A stretch of 64,000 nt of DNA from Flavobacterium lacisediminis (GCF_025909975.1 NZ_JAPCIO010000004.1:62001-126000), one strand, 5' to 3'; shown: positions 42,519 to 52,670, numbered from the stretch's first letter. The notes: a model not told the origin generated them from the letters alone. Translations and numbers: made by a program.

Positions 42519-44354
42519 ATGAAAAAAATATTTCTATTATTTTTAATAACATTTTCAACAAGTGTTGTCGCTCAAATTGACCGAATGGAACCACCGTTTT
42601 GGTACGAAGGAATGAATAAAAGCGAAGTTCAAGTATTATTTTACGGAAAGAATATCGCTCAAAATTCGGTACAAGTTTCCAATAATGTAGTAATTACGAA
42701 TGTAACTAAAACCGAAAATCCGAATTATCTTTTCGTTACAATTGATACCAAAAATGTAAAAGCGCAAGAATTGCAATTTACGTTTACCAATGGTAAAAAA
42801 TCATTCAAAAGAAATTTCGAAATCAAAAAAAGAAAACCAAATTCAGCGCTTCGTAAAAGTTTTGATGCTTCTGATGTGATGTATTTATTGATGCCAGATA
42901 GATTTGCAAATGGAAATCCAAATAATGATTCGTCACCAGAACTACAAGAAAAAGCGAACAGGAGTTTGCCAGGCGGAAGACATGGTGGAGACATTCAAGG
43001 CATCATTAATAATTTGGATTACATCAAAGAATTAGGAGCAACAGCAATTTGGAGCACACCAATGTGTGAAGATAACGACAAAGGCTATTCGTATCATACT
43101 TACGGACAATCAGATGTTTACAGAATTGATCCGCGTTATGGAACCAATGAAGAATATAAAAAGCTTGCCGATGAAATGCATAAGCGTGACATGAAATTAA
43201 TCAAAGATTACGTTACGAATCATTGGGGTGCCGAACATTGGATGTTCAAAGATATGCCAACCTACGATTGGTTTCATCAATTTCCAGGTTACAAACAAAG
43301 TAACTATCGCATGACTACGCAATACGATACGAATGGATCAAAAATAGATGCTAAATTATGTATGGACGGTTGGTTTGTACCAAGTATGCCCGATTTGAAT
43401 CAATCAAATCCTTTAGTTTTGAATTACTTAATTCAAAATGCGATTTGGTGGATAGAATATGCTGATTTAGATGGATTTAGAGTAGATACGTATTCCTACA
43501 ACGACAAAGAAGGAATTGCAAAATGGACCAAAGCCATAACCGATGAATATCCGTATTTCAATATTGTAGGAGAAGTTTGGATGCACGATCAAGCCCAAAT
43601 TTCATACTGGCAAAAAGACAGTCCGATTGCTAAAATTCAAAGTTATAATTCTTATTTGCCCTGTGTAATGGATTTTACGTTGCACGATGTTTTTGGTAAT
43701 GTTTTTTATGAAGACAGAGCCGATTGGAGTAACGGAATGATTAAATTTTACGAGAATTTCGTTAACGATTTCTTATATGCCGACCCAAATAATCTATTGA
43801 TTTTCCTTGAGAATCACGATACTGGTCGTTTCAATCAAATTTATCAAAACGATTTCAAAAAATACCAATTAGGAATGACCATTATGGCAACCATGAGAGG
43901 GATTCCACAATTGTATTATGGATCTGAAATTGGAATGGCAGGTGATAAAGGAAAAGGCGATGCCGATATTCGTCAAGATTTCCCTGGTGGTTGGAAAGGC
44001 GATACAAACAATGCATTTTCTGCTAGTGGAAGAACAGCAGAGCAAGCAAAATATTTCGATTTTTCTAAGAAAGTATTGAATTGGAGAAAAAATAAAGAAG
44101 TGATTCACACAGGAAAATTAACGCATTACATTCCTGAAAATAATGTATATGTATATTTCCGTCACAATGACAAAGAAACGGTTATGGTAATCATCAATAA
44201 TGCTCCTGATACTCAAAAGTTAAATCTTACTCGTTTTCAAGAGAACATAAAATCATTTATTTCTGGAAGTGATATTCTTTCAGGAAAAACAATCGATTTG
44301 AAAAACGAATTATCGATTGAAGGTAAAACGTCTATGGTTTTAGAATTGAAATAA
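42519..44354 (+). CDS. susA: GH13 neopullulanase/cyclomaltodextrinase-type enzyme (SusA-like)
   Basis: 611 residues from ATG 42519; the longer frame from 42420 overlaps GH97 and precedes a clear signal peptide MKKIFLLFLITFSTSVVAQ, so it is rejected. N-terminal cyclomaltodextrinase-N domain (~20-115; RMEPPFWYEGMNKSEVQVLFYGKNI), GH13 barrel with Asp in DGFRVDTYSY, Glu in IVGEVWMHD and Asp in FLENHDTGRF, and a C-terminal beta domain. Periplasmic alpha-1,4 (perhaps alpha-1,6) cleavage. Confidence 0.94.
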   Translation: MKKIFLLFLITFSTSVVAQIDRMEPPFWYEGMNKSEVQVLFYGKNIAQNSVQVSNNVVITNVTKTENPNYLFVTIDTKNVKAQELQFTFTNGKKSFKRNFEIKKRKPNSALRKSFDASDVMYLLMPDRFANGNPNNDSSPELQEKANRSLPGGRHGGDIQGIINNLDYIKELGATAIWSTPMCEDNDKGYSYHTYGQSDVYRIDPRYGTNEEYKKLADEMHKRDMKLIKDYVTNHWGAEHWMFKDMPTYDWFHQFPGYKQSNYRMTTQYDTNGSKIDAKLCMDGWFVPSMPDLNQSNPLVLNYLIQNAIWWIEYADLDGFRVDTYSYNDKEGIAKWTKAITDEYPYFNIVGEVWMHDQAQISYWQKDSPIAKIQSYNSYLPCVMDFTLHDVFGNVFYEDRADWSNGMIKFYENFVNDFLYADPNNLLIFLENHDTGRFNQIYQNDFKKYQLGMTIMATMRGIPQLYYGSEIGMAGDKGKGDADIRQDFPGGWKGDTNNAFSASGRTAEQAKYFDFSKKVLNWRKNKEVIHTGKLTHYIPENNVYVYFRHNDKETVMVIINNAPDTQKLNLTRFQENIKSFISGSDILSGKTIDLKNELSIEGKTSMVLELK

Positions 44355-45293
44355 ATGAAACAGTTACTATTCTTTTTGTTATGCTCTTGTTTTGCTTTTT
44401 CCCAAAGTAAGATAACTTCCTATGTTCTTGAAAATTCAGGAAAATTTGATGGTAATATTGAAAGAATAGACAGTTTTCCTTCGAAATATATTGTACCAAG
44501 AACAGTTGATGTTTGGTTGCCAAAAAACTATTCTAATACAAAAAAATACAATGTTTTGTACATGCACGATGGCCAAATGTTATTTGATGCTACAACTACA
44601 TGGAATAAACAAGAATGGAGAGTTGATGAAGTAGCATCGCAATTAATGCAAGAAGATAAGGTAAAAGATTTTATCGTAGTGGCTATTTGGAATATCCCAA
44701 ATTTGCGTCACATGGATTTGTATCCAAAAAAGCCTTATGAATCACTTTCGAATGAGTTAAAAGAGAAAATTCAAATCGAAGCTAAAAAATCGCAATTTCC
44801 ATTTGATGAAAGTAAAATTAATTCCGATAAATATTTGAAGTTCATTGTGGAAGAATTGAAACCTTACATTGATAAAAAGTATTCCGTTTTTACAACGGCG
44901 AATCACACAGCTATTATGGGGTCAAGTATGGGCGGATTAATATCGATGTATGCCTTGTGTGAATACCCTAATATATTCGGAAAAGCGGCTTGTTTGTCAA
45001 CGCACTGGATTGGTTTTAGAGAATTTGATAACAATCCCATTCCGGAATCTTTTTTCGCTTACATGGAAAAGAAATTACCTGAAGCTAAGAATCACAAGAT
45101 ATATTTTGATTACGGAACGGAAACTTTAGATGCCTTCTACTTAAAATACGAATATCGCGTTGATGAAATTTTAAAAGCAAAAGGATATACGAATGTAGAT
45201 TCACGAAATTTTGAGTTCGAAGGTGAAAATCATTCCGAAGCATCTTGGCAAAAGAGAATCCACATTCCGTTAGAATTTATGTTTGGAAAATAA
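44355..45293 (+). CDS. Secreted esterase-D-like alpha/beta hydrolase
   Basis: 312 residues, signal peptide MKQLLFFLLCSCFAFSQ. PF00756-type fold: VDVWLPKNYSNTKKYNVLYMHDGQMLFD, nucleophile elbow GSSMGG, acid and His in FDYGTETLDAFY and GENHSEASW. Its start directly abuts the previous stop. Such esterase-like proteins recur in Bacteroidota starch loci; the substrate is unknown. Confidence 0.9.
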   Translation: MKQLLFFLLCSCFAFSQSKITSYVLENSGKFDGNIERIDSFPSKYIVPRTVDVWLPKNYSNTKKYNVLYMHDGQMLFDATTTWNKQEWRVDEVASQLMQEDKVKDFIVVAIWNIPNLRHMDLYPKKPYESLSNELKEKIQIEAKKSQFPFDESKINSDKYLKFIVEELKPYIDKKYSVFTTANHTAIMGSSMGGLISMYALCEYPNIFGKAACLSTHWIGFREFDNNPIPESFFAYMEKKLPEAKNHKIYFDYGTETLDAFYLKYEYRVDEILKAKGYTNVDSRNFEFEGENHSEASWQKRIHIPLEFMFGK

Positions 45294-45305
45294 AATTATA
45301 AAAAA

Positions 45306-46745
45306 ATGAAAAAATCACTCATTACTGCTTTAGCTGTTTTAACATTATTTAGTTGTAAAAATGAAACAGAAAAAACAGCAGAAAATTCAAAAACTGAAAT
45401 CGCTAAATTTTCTTCAGATGTAGAAGAAAGTTCGGTAATTTATGAAGTTAATATTCGCCAATATTCGCCAGAAGGAACGTTTAAAGCATTTACCAAAGAC
45501 ATCCCGCAATTAAAAGAATTGGGCGTAAAAATTATTTGGGTAATGCCTATTTTTCCAATTTCTCAAACGAAAAGAAAAGCGACTGGTGGAGATGATAGTA
45601 AGTTTGCTTCAGAAATGCCAAAAGAAGAACAACACAAATATTTAGGCAGTTATTATGCAGTTTCTGATTTCAAAAAAGTAAATCCAGAGTTTGGAACGAT
45701 TGAAGATTTTAGAAATTTAGTTAAAACTGCTCATGAAAATGGTATTTATGTAATCTTAGATTGGGTTCCAAATCACACGGGTTGGGATCACGTTTGGATT
45801 AAAGAACATCCAGAATATTATTCAAAAAATACTAAAGGTGAAATCATCGACCCTGTCAACCCAGAAACTGGAAAATCATGGGGTTGGTCAGATGTTGCGG
45901 ATTTAAACTATGACAATCAAGGATTGCGTTCGGCAATGACTGCAGATATGTTGCATTGGATTAAAAACGAAAACATTGATGGATTCCGTTGCGATGTAGC
46001 AAGTAATGTGCCTTTAGACTTCTGGCAACAAGCTATTCCTCAATTGCGTAAACAAAAGAATATTTTTATGTTGGCAGAAGCTTGGGAACCTGAATTATTA
46101 AAAGAAGGTTTGTTTGATATGGCCTATGGTTGGGAAGCACATCATACCATGAATAGAATTGCTCAAGGGAAAAATACAGTGAAAGATTGGGATAAATTCA
46201 TGGCGGAAGATGCTAAAAAATATGAAGCCAACGATATTCTAATGAATTTTGTTGATAACCACGATGAAAATTCTTGGAACGGAACTATTAAAGGAAGATT
46301 AGGTAAAGGAGAAGAGGCAATGACAGCACTTTCTTATGTTATGCCTGGAATGCCTTTAATTTATAGTGGAAATGAGTATGGTTTGAACCACAGTTTAAAA
46401 TTTTTCGAAAAAGATTCGATTCCAAAAACAAAAGGGAAAGATTGGGGATTAAGAGCAAAATTAGGAAAGTTAAAAGCTGAAAATCCTGCTCTAAACGGAG
46501 GGAAAAACAAAGCTAAATATACCCGAATCAAAACAGATGATGATGCCAATATTTTAGCTTTTGTTCGAGAAAAAGACGGAAAGAAAGTGGTTTATATGGC
46601 TAATTTTTCTAACAATCCAATCAATACAAAAATAGGTATTACAGGTGAATTTACTAATTATATGACGGGTAAAATAATGGGATTAAATGAGAAACAAGTT
46701 TATACCATTTTACCTTTTCAATATTTTATATTGACTAATAATTAA
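45306..46745 (+). CDS. GH13 alpha-amylase-family lipoprotein
   Basis: 479 residues. Lipoprotein signal MKKSLITALAVLTLFSC (Cys 17). GH13 barrel with DWVPNHTGWDH (region I), IDGFRCDVA (nucleophile), FMLAEAWEPE (acid Glu) and NFVDNHDENSW (Asp). Similar to SusG-like surface amylases but without an inserted CBM58, being much shorter. Last gene of the operon; terminator follows. Confidence 0.94.
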   Translation: MKKSLITALAVLTLFSCKNETEKTAENSKTEIAKFSSDVEESSVIYEVNIRQYSPEGTFKAFTKDIPQLKELGVKIIWVMPIFPISQTKRKATGGDDSKFASEMPKEEQHKYLGSYYAVSDFKKVNPEFGTIEDFRNLVKTAHENGIYVILDWVPNHTGWDHVWIKEHPEYYSKNTKGEIIDPVNPETGKSWGWSDVADLNYDNQGLRSAMTADMLHWIKNENIDGFRCDVASNVPLDFWQQAIPQLRKQKNIFMLAEAWEPELLKEGLFDMAYGWEAHHTMNRIAQGKNTVKDWDKFMAEDAKKYEANDILMNFVDNHDENSWNGTIKGRLGKGEEAMTALSYVMPGMPLIYSGNEYGLNHSLKFFEKDSIPKTKGKDWGLRAKLGKLKAENPALNGGKNKAKYTRIKTDDDANILAFVREKDGKKVVYMANFSNNPINTKIGITGEFTNYMTGKIMGLNEKQVYTILPFQYFILTNN

Positions 46746-46764
46746 AATCAACTTAACTTTATTT

Positions 46765-46798
46765 AAAGTCCTATTGATGATTCAGTAGGATTTTTTGT
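46765..46798 (+). terminator. Terminator of maltose operon
   Basis: TCCTATTGA...TCAGTAGGA stem (one mismatch) followed by TTTTTTGTTTT. Confidence 0.8.
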
Positions 46799-46832
46799 TT
46801 TGAAATTACCGATATTTGCAAAAACAAATCAT

Positions 46833-48047
46833 TTGAACTCAAATTACGACATCATCATAATCGGCGGAGGCGCTGCCGGATTTTTCACTGCAATCAACAT
46901 TGTAGAGAAAAACCCAAACTTAAAAGTGGCTATTCTTGAAAGAGGAAAAAGCGTTTTAGAAAAAGTACGTATTTCGGGTGGTGGAAGATGTAATGTTACA
47001 CATGCGTGTTTTGTGCCAAATGATTTAGTGAAGTTTTATCCTCGCGGTGAACGCGAATTAAAAGGTCCATTTCATCAATTTTGTTCAGGTGATACGATTG
47101 AATGGTTTGAAAAACATGGAGTAGAACTTAAAATTGAAGATGATGGAAGAATGTTTCCAGTTTCCAACTCCTCACAAACCATAATTGATTGCTTTATAGA
47201 AGCGGTTAAGAAGCTGAAAATTGATGTGCTAACCAATCACAGTGTTCAGGAATTGTACAAAACGGAAACGCATTGGAAAGTAACCACTACTCAAGAAGTT
47301 TTTACTTGTGATAAAATTGTAATGGCTTCCGGAAGTAATCCAAAAATGTGGGAATTATTACAAAATCTGGGTCACTCGATAATCGAACCCGTTCCGTCTT
47401 TATTTACTTTCAATATCAAAGATGTTCGAATTAAAGACTTGATGGGACTTTCTACAATTGCATCTGTAAAGGTTAAAAAATCTAAACTACAAGCTTCTGG
47501 ACCTTTGTTAATTACGCATTGGGGAATGAGCGGTCCAGGAATTTTGAGACTTTCGGCTTGGGGAGCAATAGAATTAGCTGAAAAAAAGTATCAATTTGCT
47601 ATTCAAGTCAATTGGTTAAACGAAACTACTTCTGACGAAGCGCTTGATTTGTTAAAAGACATCAAAGAAGAAAACGCTAAAAAATTAGTTTCAAAATACG
47701 CACATTTCGAATTGCCAAAACGCCTTTGGGAAAACCTCGTAAAAGCAGCTGGAATTTCAGAAGAAGCCAAATGGGCGGATATCAACAAGAAGCAATTAAA
47801 TACTTTGGTCGAACAATTAACAAATGCCGAATTCCAAGTCAATGGGAAAAGTACTTTCAAAGAAGAATTTGTTACTGCTGGCGGAATCGACTTAAAAGAA
47901 GTCAATTTTAAAACCATGGAAAGCAAAATTTTACCAAACGTTTATTTTGCAGGCGAAATTTTAAATATCGATGCTATTACAGGTGGATTCAACTTCCAAA
48001 ATGCTTGGACAGGTGGATTTATTGTGGCTGAGAATGTTGTGAAATAA
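46833..48047 (+). CDS. NAD(P)/FAD-dependent oxidoreductase, HI0933/BaiN-like
   Basis: About 404 residues. I prefer TTG 46833 (MNSNYDIIIIGGGAAGFF) to TTG 46800, which abuts the terminator and lies upstream of the -7-like GATATTTG (46811-46818). FAD-binding GGGAAG, the RISGGGRCNVTHA signature, and a C-terminal FAD motif AGEILNIDAITGGFNFQNAWTGGF. Family substrates are mostly unknown. TTG use in a promoter-proximal position is typical for low-SD flavobacteria. Confidence 0.9.
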   Translation: MNSNYDIIIIGGGAAGFFTAINIVEKNPNLKVAILERGKSVLEKVRISGGGRCNVTHACFVPNDLVKFYPRGERELKGPFHQFCSGDTIEWFEKHGVELKIEDDGRMFPVSNSSQTIIDCFIEAVKKLKIDVLTNHSVQELYKTETHWKVTTTQEVFTCDKIVMASGSNPKMWELLQNLGHSIIEPVPSLFTFNIKDVRIKDLMGLSTIASVKVKKSKLQASGPLLITHWGMSGPGILRLSAWGAIELAEKKYQFAIQVNWLNETTSDEALDLLKDIKEENAKKLVSKYAHFELPKRLWENLVKAAGISEEAKWADINKKQLNTLVEQLTNAEFQVNGKSTFKEEFVTAGGIDLKEVNFKTMESKILPNVYFAGEILNIDAITGGFNFQNAWTGGFIVAENVVK

Positions 48048-48054
48048 ATATAAA

Positions 48055-48105
48055 TTACTTTGTGAAACTTTGTGCTTCACTTTGTGTTACATTGTGCTAC
48101 AAACC
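48055..48105. repeat. Intergenic CTTTGTG word repeat
   Basis: Four spaced CTTTGTG/CATTGTG-like words in ~45 bp between converging genes; similar in style to 52725-52780. Confidence 0.5.
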
Positions 48106-48582
48106 TTATCGATTCAGCCAAAAAATGCTACCTGTTAAAATTGTTGCAAAACCAACCCAAGCTAAATACGGAATCAATAAATAAGAAGCTCTTTTGTCTA
48201 TTTGTTTGAAAATAAGATAGGTTTCATAAATGATTAACCAAAGCAATATAATTTCTATTAAAGCCAATAAAATATTGTTCAAACCAAAGAATAAATATGA
48301 CCACAAAGCGTTCAAAAGTAGCTGAACAGTAAAAAACAATAATCCTTTTTTTACCAATTCTTTGTTCGATTCTAATTTATTCCAAACCATTCCTGCAGCA
48401 ATTCCCATCATAATGAAAAGCATGGTCCAAACCGGTGCAAAAACCCAATTTGGCGGATTAAAACTAGGCTTTTTGATTTCTGGATACCAAGTAGTGATGC
48501 TTGATTGCGTAACGTTGCTCGACAAGTAACCAACAGCTAAACAGATGGTAACGCAGTATATAATTTTAAGATATTTGTTCAT
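48106..48582 (-). CDS. tspO: TspO/MBR-family membrane protein
   Basis: 158 residues, five hydrophobic segments; signature KKPSFNPPNWVFAPVWTMLFIMMGIAAGMVW and Trp/Pro-rich family residues, with WSYLFFGLNN later. Binds tetrapyrroles or cholesterol-like ligands in characterised homologues. Monocistronic, divergent from mvaD. Confidence 0.95.
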   Translation of the reverse strand: MNKYLKIIYCVTICLAVGYLSSNVTQSSITTWYPEIKKPSFNPPNWVFAPVWTMLFIMMGIAAGMVWNKLESNKELVKKGLLFFTVQLLLNALWSYLFFGLNNILLALIEIILLWLIIYETYLIFKQIDKRASYLLIPYLAWVGFATILTGSIFWLNR

Positions 48583-48641
48583 GTTTTCAATTTTATAGGC
48601 AAATTAACGAAATATCAAGGGAACAAATCAATCAAAATCGG

Positions 48642-48649
48642 TATTTTTG
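48642..48649 (+). promoter_or_regulatory. Promoter -7 box of mevalonate genes
   Basis: TATTTTTG 15 bp before the mvaD start. Confidence 0.5.
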
Positions 48650-48664
48650 TCAAAATTTTAAGCT

Positions 48665-49741
48665 ATGCTTACCGAAAAAGATTTTATCGCAACCTCATAT
48701 AATTCTATTGATTCTGCAAGTTTCGAATGGAGTGCGCCTAGTAATATAGCATTGGTAAAATATTGGGGCAAGAAAGAAAACCAAATTCCAGCGAATCCTT
48801 CGATAAGTTTTACGTTAAACAATTGTAAAACGATTACGAAGTTAGAAGTAGTTAAAAAATCGGATAACAATAGTTTTTCATTCGATTTGCTTTTTGAAGG
48901 GAAACCAAAAGAAGATTTTAAGCCAAAAATCCAAAAATTCTTCGAAAGAATAGAGCAATATTGTCCGTTTTTGAAAGAATATCATTTTAAAATTGATACC
49001 CAAAACACCTTTCCACATAGCTCAGGAATTGCTTCTTCAGCATCCGGAATGGCAGCTTTAGCAATGAACATTATGAGTTTGGAAAAAGCAATTAATCCAA
49101 CAATTTCTGATGAATATTTCTATTCAAAAGCTTCATTTTTGGCAAGATTAGGAAGTGGAAGTGCGTGCAGAAGTATCAAAGGTGAAGTTGTGGTTTGGGG
49201 AAATCATGCAGAGATTAACGGAAGTTCGGATTTGTTTGGAGTAGAATTTTCAGAAATTCATTCTAACTTTAAAAACTATCAAGACACAATTTTGTTAGTC
49301 GATAAAGGCGAAAAACAAGTTTCGAGTACGGTTGGGCACGATTTAATGCACAATCATCCTTATGCGGTAAGACGTTTTGCGCAAGCTCATGAAAATTTAT
49401 CCCAAATAAAAGCGATTTTATCATCAGGAAATGTAGCTGAATTCATCAATATTGTAGAAAGTGAAGCCTTGACTTTACATGCTATGATGATGACTTCAAT
49501 GCCGTATTTTATTTTGATGAAACCTAATACATTAGAAATTATTAATAAGATTTGGAAGTTCAGAAATGAAACGCAAATACCAGTTTGTTTTACGTTAGAT
49601 GCAGGTGCAAATGTGCACGTTTTGTATCCTGAAAACGTAAAGGGAAAAGTATTGCAATTTATTCAAGATGAATTAGTTGGCTATTGTCAGAATGGTCAGT
49701 ATATTTGCGATCAAATTGGGAATGGCGCTAAATCAAATTAA
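48665..49741 (+). CDS. mvaD: Diphosphomevalonate decarboxylase
   Basis: 358 residues, GHMP superfamily. SAPSNIALVKYWGKKENQIPANPSISFTL is the family opening, HSSGIASSASGMAALA the ATP-binding P-loop, SGSACRSIKGEVVVW the catalytic Asp/Ser area and CFTLDAGANVHVLYP the C-terminal site. Makes isopentenyl diphosphate from mevalonate diphosphate. First gene of a small isoprenoid cluster. Confidence 0.96.
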   Translation: MLTEKDFIATSYNSIDSASFEWSAPSNIALVKYWGKKENQIPANPSISFTLNNCKTITKLEVVKKSDNNSFSFDLLFEGKPKEDFKPKIQKFFERIEQYCPFLKEYHFKIDTQNTFPHSSGIASSASGMAALAMNIMSLEKAINPTISDEYFYSKASFLARLGSGSACRSIKGEVVVWGNHAEINGSSDLFGVEFSEIHSNFKNYQDTILLVDKGEKQVSSTVGHDLMHNHPYAVRRFAQAHENLSQIKAILSSGNVAEFINIVESEALTLHAMMMTSMPYFILMKPNTLEIINKIWKFRNETQIPVCFTLDAGANVHVLYPENVKGKVLQFIQDELVGYCQNGQYICDQIGNGAKSN

Positions 49742-49787
49742 TTTTGTACATTTACTCATTGTTTACTGAAAAAGAAAACTGAAATTT

Positions 49788-50726
49788 ATGAAAGGACCAC
49801 TTTTTTACTCAAAAATATTACTTTTCGGAGAATATGGAATTATCCAAGATTCGAAAGGACTTTCAATTCCTTATAATTTCTATAATGGTGCTCTAAAGAA
49901 AGATGAAAATCCTTCAGAAAGTGCAATTAAATCAAACGAAAGTTTAAAAAGATTTGTTGTTTATTTAGAGCAATTGCAAACAGAACAACCTGAATTAGTA
50001 ACTTTTAATTTAGAAGTTTTAAAGCAAGATGTAAACAGCGGAATGTATTTTGATTCAAGTATTCCTCAAGGATATGGAGTAGGAAGTAGCGGCGCTTTGG
50101 TTGCTGCTATTTACGATAAATATGCAAATGATAAAATCACAGTGTTAGAAAATTTAACGCGTGAAAAATTATTACAACTAAAAACGATTTTCTCTCAAAT
50201 GGAATCGTTTTTCCACGGAAAAAGTTCAGGTTTAGATCCTTTGAATAGTTATTTAAGTATTCCAATTTTAATCAATTCGAAAGATAATATTGAAGCAACT
50301 GGAATTCCAACACAAAGCACACAAGGAAAAGGTGCGGTTTTCTTAATTGATTCAGGAATAGTGGGCGAAACTGCTCCAATGGTTTCTATTTTCATGGAAA
50401 ACTTAAAAGATAACGGTTTCCGTACGATGTTAAAATCACAATTCATAAAATATACCGATGCTTGTGTGGAAAACTTCTTACATGGCGATGTGAAATCGTT
50501 ATTAGAAAATACCAAACAATTATCAAAAGTAGTTTTGAATAATTTCAAACCTATGATTCCAGAGCAATTTCACCAAGTGTGGCAAAAAGGAATTGATACC
50601 AACGATTACTACTTAAAATTATGTGGTTCTGGCGGTGGCGGTTATATTTTAGGATTTACCCAAGATTTAGATAAAGCAAAAGAGTCGCTAAAAGACTATA
50701 AATTAGAAGTAGTTTATAACTTTTAA
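49788..50726 (+). CDS. Mevalonate kinase-like GHMP kinase
   Basis: 312 residues. SKILLFGEYGIIQDSKGLSIPY opening, GHMP P-loop PQGYGVGSSGALVAAIYDKY, FHGKSSGLDPLNSY with the catalytic Asp, and C-terminal LCGSGGGGYILGF. Placed 46 bp behind mvaD, so a mevalonate kinase role is likely; phosphomevalonate kinase is possible. Confidence 0.9.
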   Translation: MKGPLFYSKILLFGEYGIIQDSKGLSIPYNFYNGALKKDENPSESAIKSNESLKRFVVYLEQLQTEQPELVTFNLEVLKQDVNSGMYFDSSIPQGYGVGSSGALVAAIYDKYANDKITVLENLTREKLLQLKTIFSQMESFFHGKSSGLDPLNSYLSIPILINSKDNIEATGIPTQSTQGKGAVFLIDSGIVGETAPMVSIFMENLKDNGFRTMLKSQFIKYTDACVENFLHGDVKSLLENTKQLSKVVLNNFKPMIPEQFHQVWQKGIDTNDYYLKLCGSGGGGYILGFTQDLDKAKESLKDYKLEVVYNF

Positions 50727-50815
50727 AATAGGCAAAAGAGATTAGGCAAAAGGGATTAGGTTTGAATATAAAATTCAGCATTACTACCCTTAATCCTTCA
50801 CCCATTACCTTTAAC
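50724..50815. repeat. Intergenic phrase-like repeat (AGGCAAAAG...ATTAGG)
   Basis: AGGCAAAAGAGATTAGG is repeated as AGGCAAAAGGGATTAGG, followed by CTTAATCC / CACCCATTACC words. It lies between the GHMP kinase and the UbiA gene and carries no credible start codon context. Confidence 0.5.
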
Positions 50816-50824
50816 CTAAAAGAA

Positions 50825-51745
50825 ATGCTTACTCGTAAATCCAAATTAGTTCTTACTAAAATATTCGGTTTCTTCTCTGTTATTAGAGGATACAATATTT
50901 GGGTGGTTGCATTGGCGCAATATCTTTCTGCTATATTCATTCTGGCTACTGAGAAAAGAGCTTTGGATATTATTCTCGATTGGCGGTTGTTTTTAATTGT
51001 TGTTGCTTCTACTTTAACTATTGCTTCGGGTTACATTATCAATAATTTTTACGATGCGAAAAAGGATTTAATCAATCGTCCAAAAAAAGCCATGATTGAC
51101 CGTTTGGTGAGTCAGGAAACGAAGTTGAAAGTCTATTTTGGAATTAATTTCATCGTCGCTTTGTTGATGTTTTTTATTTCATGGCGAGCGGTTTTGTTCT
51201 TTTCTACTTACATTTTTCTAATTTGGTTTTATTCGCACAAATTGAAAAAGATGTTCTTGGTAGGAAATATCACGGCTGCTGTTTTAGCGGTATTGCCTTT
51301 CTTCGGGATTTTGATGTATTACAAGAATTTTTATCATGTCATTTTTGCTCATGCGACTTTCTTATTGTTGCTGATTTTAATTCGAGAATTAATTAAAGAT
51401 TTAGAAAATATTGAAGGCGATTTAATAGCCGATTATAAGACAATTCCAGTTGTTTTCGGTGAGCAAATGGCGAAAACTATCATATCTATTTTAACTATTG
51501 CAACCTTGATTCCGGTTTATTTCTTAATTGAAATTTACGATGTAGGTTATATGGATATTTATTTTTATCTAAGTCTAGCCGCATTGATGTTTTTTGTAAT
51601 GTTGTTGTGGAAAGCAACTACTAAAGCTGAATATTTAAAACTTCATTTTCTGTTGAAATTCATCATAGTTTCGGGTGTCTTTTGTATCGTTTTAATTGAA
51701 CCTTCAGTTTTGATACACGGAAAAAAATTGATTTCCACATATTAG
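50825..51745 (+). CDS. UbiA-family prenyltransferase (geranylgeranylglycerol-phosphate type)
   Basis: 306 residues from ATG 50825 (MLTRKSKLVLTKIFGFFSVIRGYN); an upstream ATG 50762 lies in repeat DNA. About eight membrane segments and the two Asp-rich motifs NNFYDAKKDLINRP and KDLENIEGDLIADYKT that bind the prenyl diphosphate magnesium. Position after mevalonate genes fits a polyprenyl acceptor transfer; the acceptor is not proven. Confidence 0.9.
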   Translation: MLTRKSKLVLTKIFGFFSVIRGYNIWVVALAQYLSAIFILATEKRALDIILDWRLFLIVVASTLTIASGYIINNFYDAKKDLINRPKKAMIDRLVSQETKLKVYFGINFIVALLMFFISWRAVLFFSTYIFLIWFYSHKLKKMFLVGNITAAVLAVLPFFGILMYYKNFYHVIFAHATFLLLLILIRELIKDLENIEGDLIADYKTIPVVFGEQMAKTIISILTIATLIPVYFLIEIYDVGYMDIYFYLSLAALMFFVMLLWKATTKAEYLKLHFLLKFIIVSGVFCIVLIEPSVLIHGKKLISTY

Positions 51746-51748
51746 TTA

Positions 51749-51756
51749 TATCTTTG
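51749..51756 (+). promoter_or_regulatory. Promoter -7 box for pseudouridine synthase
   Basis: TATCTTTG 17 bp before ATG 51774. Confidence 0.5.
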
Positions 51757-51773
51757 CAAAAATTGTTTATAAT

Positions 51774-52670
51774 ATGTCACGTCATCAAGATAATGATAAA
51801 AGTCGTCCAGGTTCAGGAAGACAAGGAGGTTACAAGAAAGATAGTAATTCAAGAGGGAATGCACCTATTCGTAAGGCGCCATCTAAATTTGCGGCTAAAC
51901 CAGACGCAGCTAAACCAGCAGCGGCAAAAGGGCCAAAATCTCCAAAAAAACCATCTAATCCAGATGAAATCCGTTTAAATCGTTATATTTCTAATTCGGG
52001 AATGTGTAGCCGTAGAGATGCAGATATTTACATTCAAAGTGGAAATGTAAAAGTAAACGGGGAAGTAATTACCGAAATGGGTTATAAGGTTAAATTAACC
52101 GATTCAGTACAGTTTGACGGGGTAAACATTACACCTGAAAAGAAAGAATATATCTTATTAAATAAACCGAAAAACTTCTCAACAGCAGGAGACGATTCTC
52201 CGGGTTCGGCAAATGTGCTAGACTTAGTTCGTGGTGCTACAAAAGCGAATTTAATGCCAGTTGGAAGAATGGATAAAACAACTACAGGTTTGTTGTTGTT
52301 TACTAATGATACTGAAATAGTTCAAAAATTCACGGTTCCAAATCAACGTTCGTCTAAAGTATATCAAGTAACTTTAGATAAAAACTTAAAATACGAAGAT
52401 TTAGAGAAAATTCAAAAAGGATTAATGATTGACGATCACAAAGTATACGTGGAAGAAATCACATATATCGAAGATCAACCGAAAAGTGAAATTGGTATCA
52501 AAATGAAAACGTCTAACGTAAAAGTGGTTCGTAAAATTTTCGAACACTTAAAATACGATGTTTTAAAAGTAGACCGTGTAACTTTTGCAGGTTTAACAAA
52601 GAAAAATTTACCAAGAGGTGATTGGAGATTCTTAACCGAACAAGAAATCATCAACCTTAAAAATGCTTAA
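51774..52670 (+). CDS. Pseudouridine synthase, RsuA/RluB/E/F family
   Basis: 298 residues. A basic, low-complexity N-terminus (~1-65; Lys, Pro, Ala) precedes an S4 RNA-binding domain (IRLNRYISNSGMCSRRDADIYI, ~64-110) and the catalytic domain with the Asp motif PVGRMDKTTTGLLLFTND. Modifies rRNA, probably 23S. The disordered tail is usual in flavobacterial members. Confidence 0.94.
   Translation: MSRHQDNDKSRPGSGRQGGYKKDSNSRGNAPIRKAPSKFAAKPDAAKPAAAKGPKSPKKPSNPDEIRLNRYISNSGMCSRRDADIYIQSGNVKVNGEVITEMGYKVKLTDSVQFDGVNITPEKKEYILLNKPKNFSTAGDDSPGSANVLDLVRGATKANLMPVGRMDKTTTGLLLFTNDTEIVQKFTVPNQRSSKVYQVTLDKNLKYEDLEKIQKGLMIDDHKVYVEEITYIEDQPKSEIGIKMKTSNVKVVRKIFEHLKYDVLKVDRVTFAGLTKKNLPRGDWRFLTEQEIINLKNA

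Noticed and set aside
50656..50940. 94-codon minus-strand ORF across the spacer before the UbiA gene
   Set aside because: It overlaps two clear genes and reads mostly through repeat DNA.
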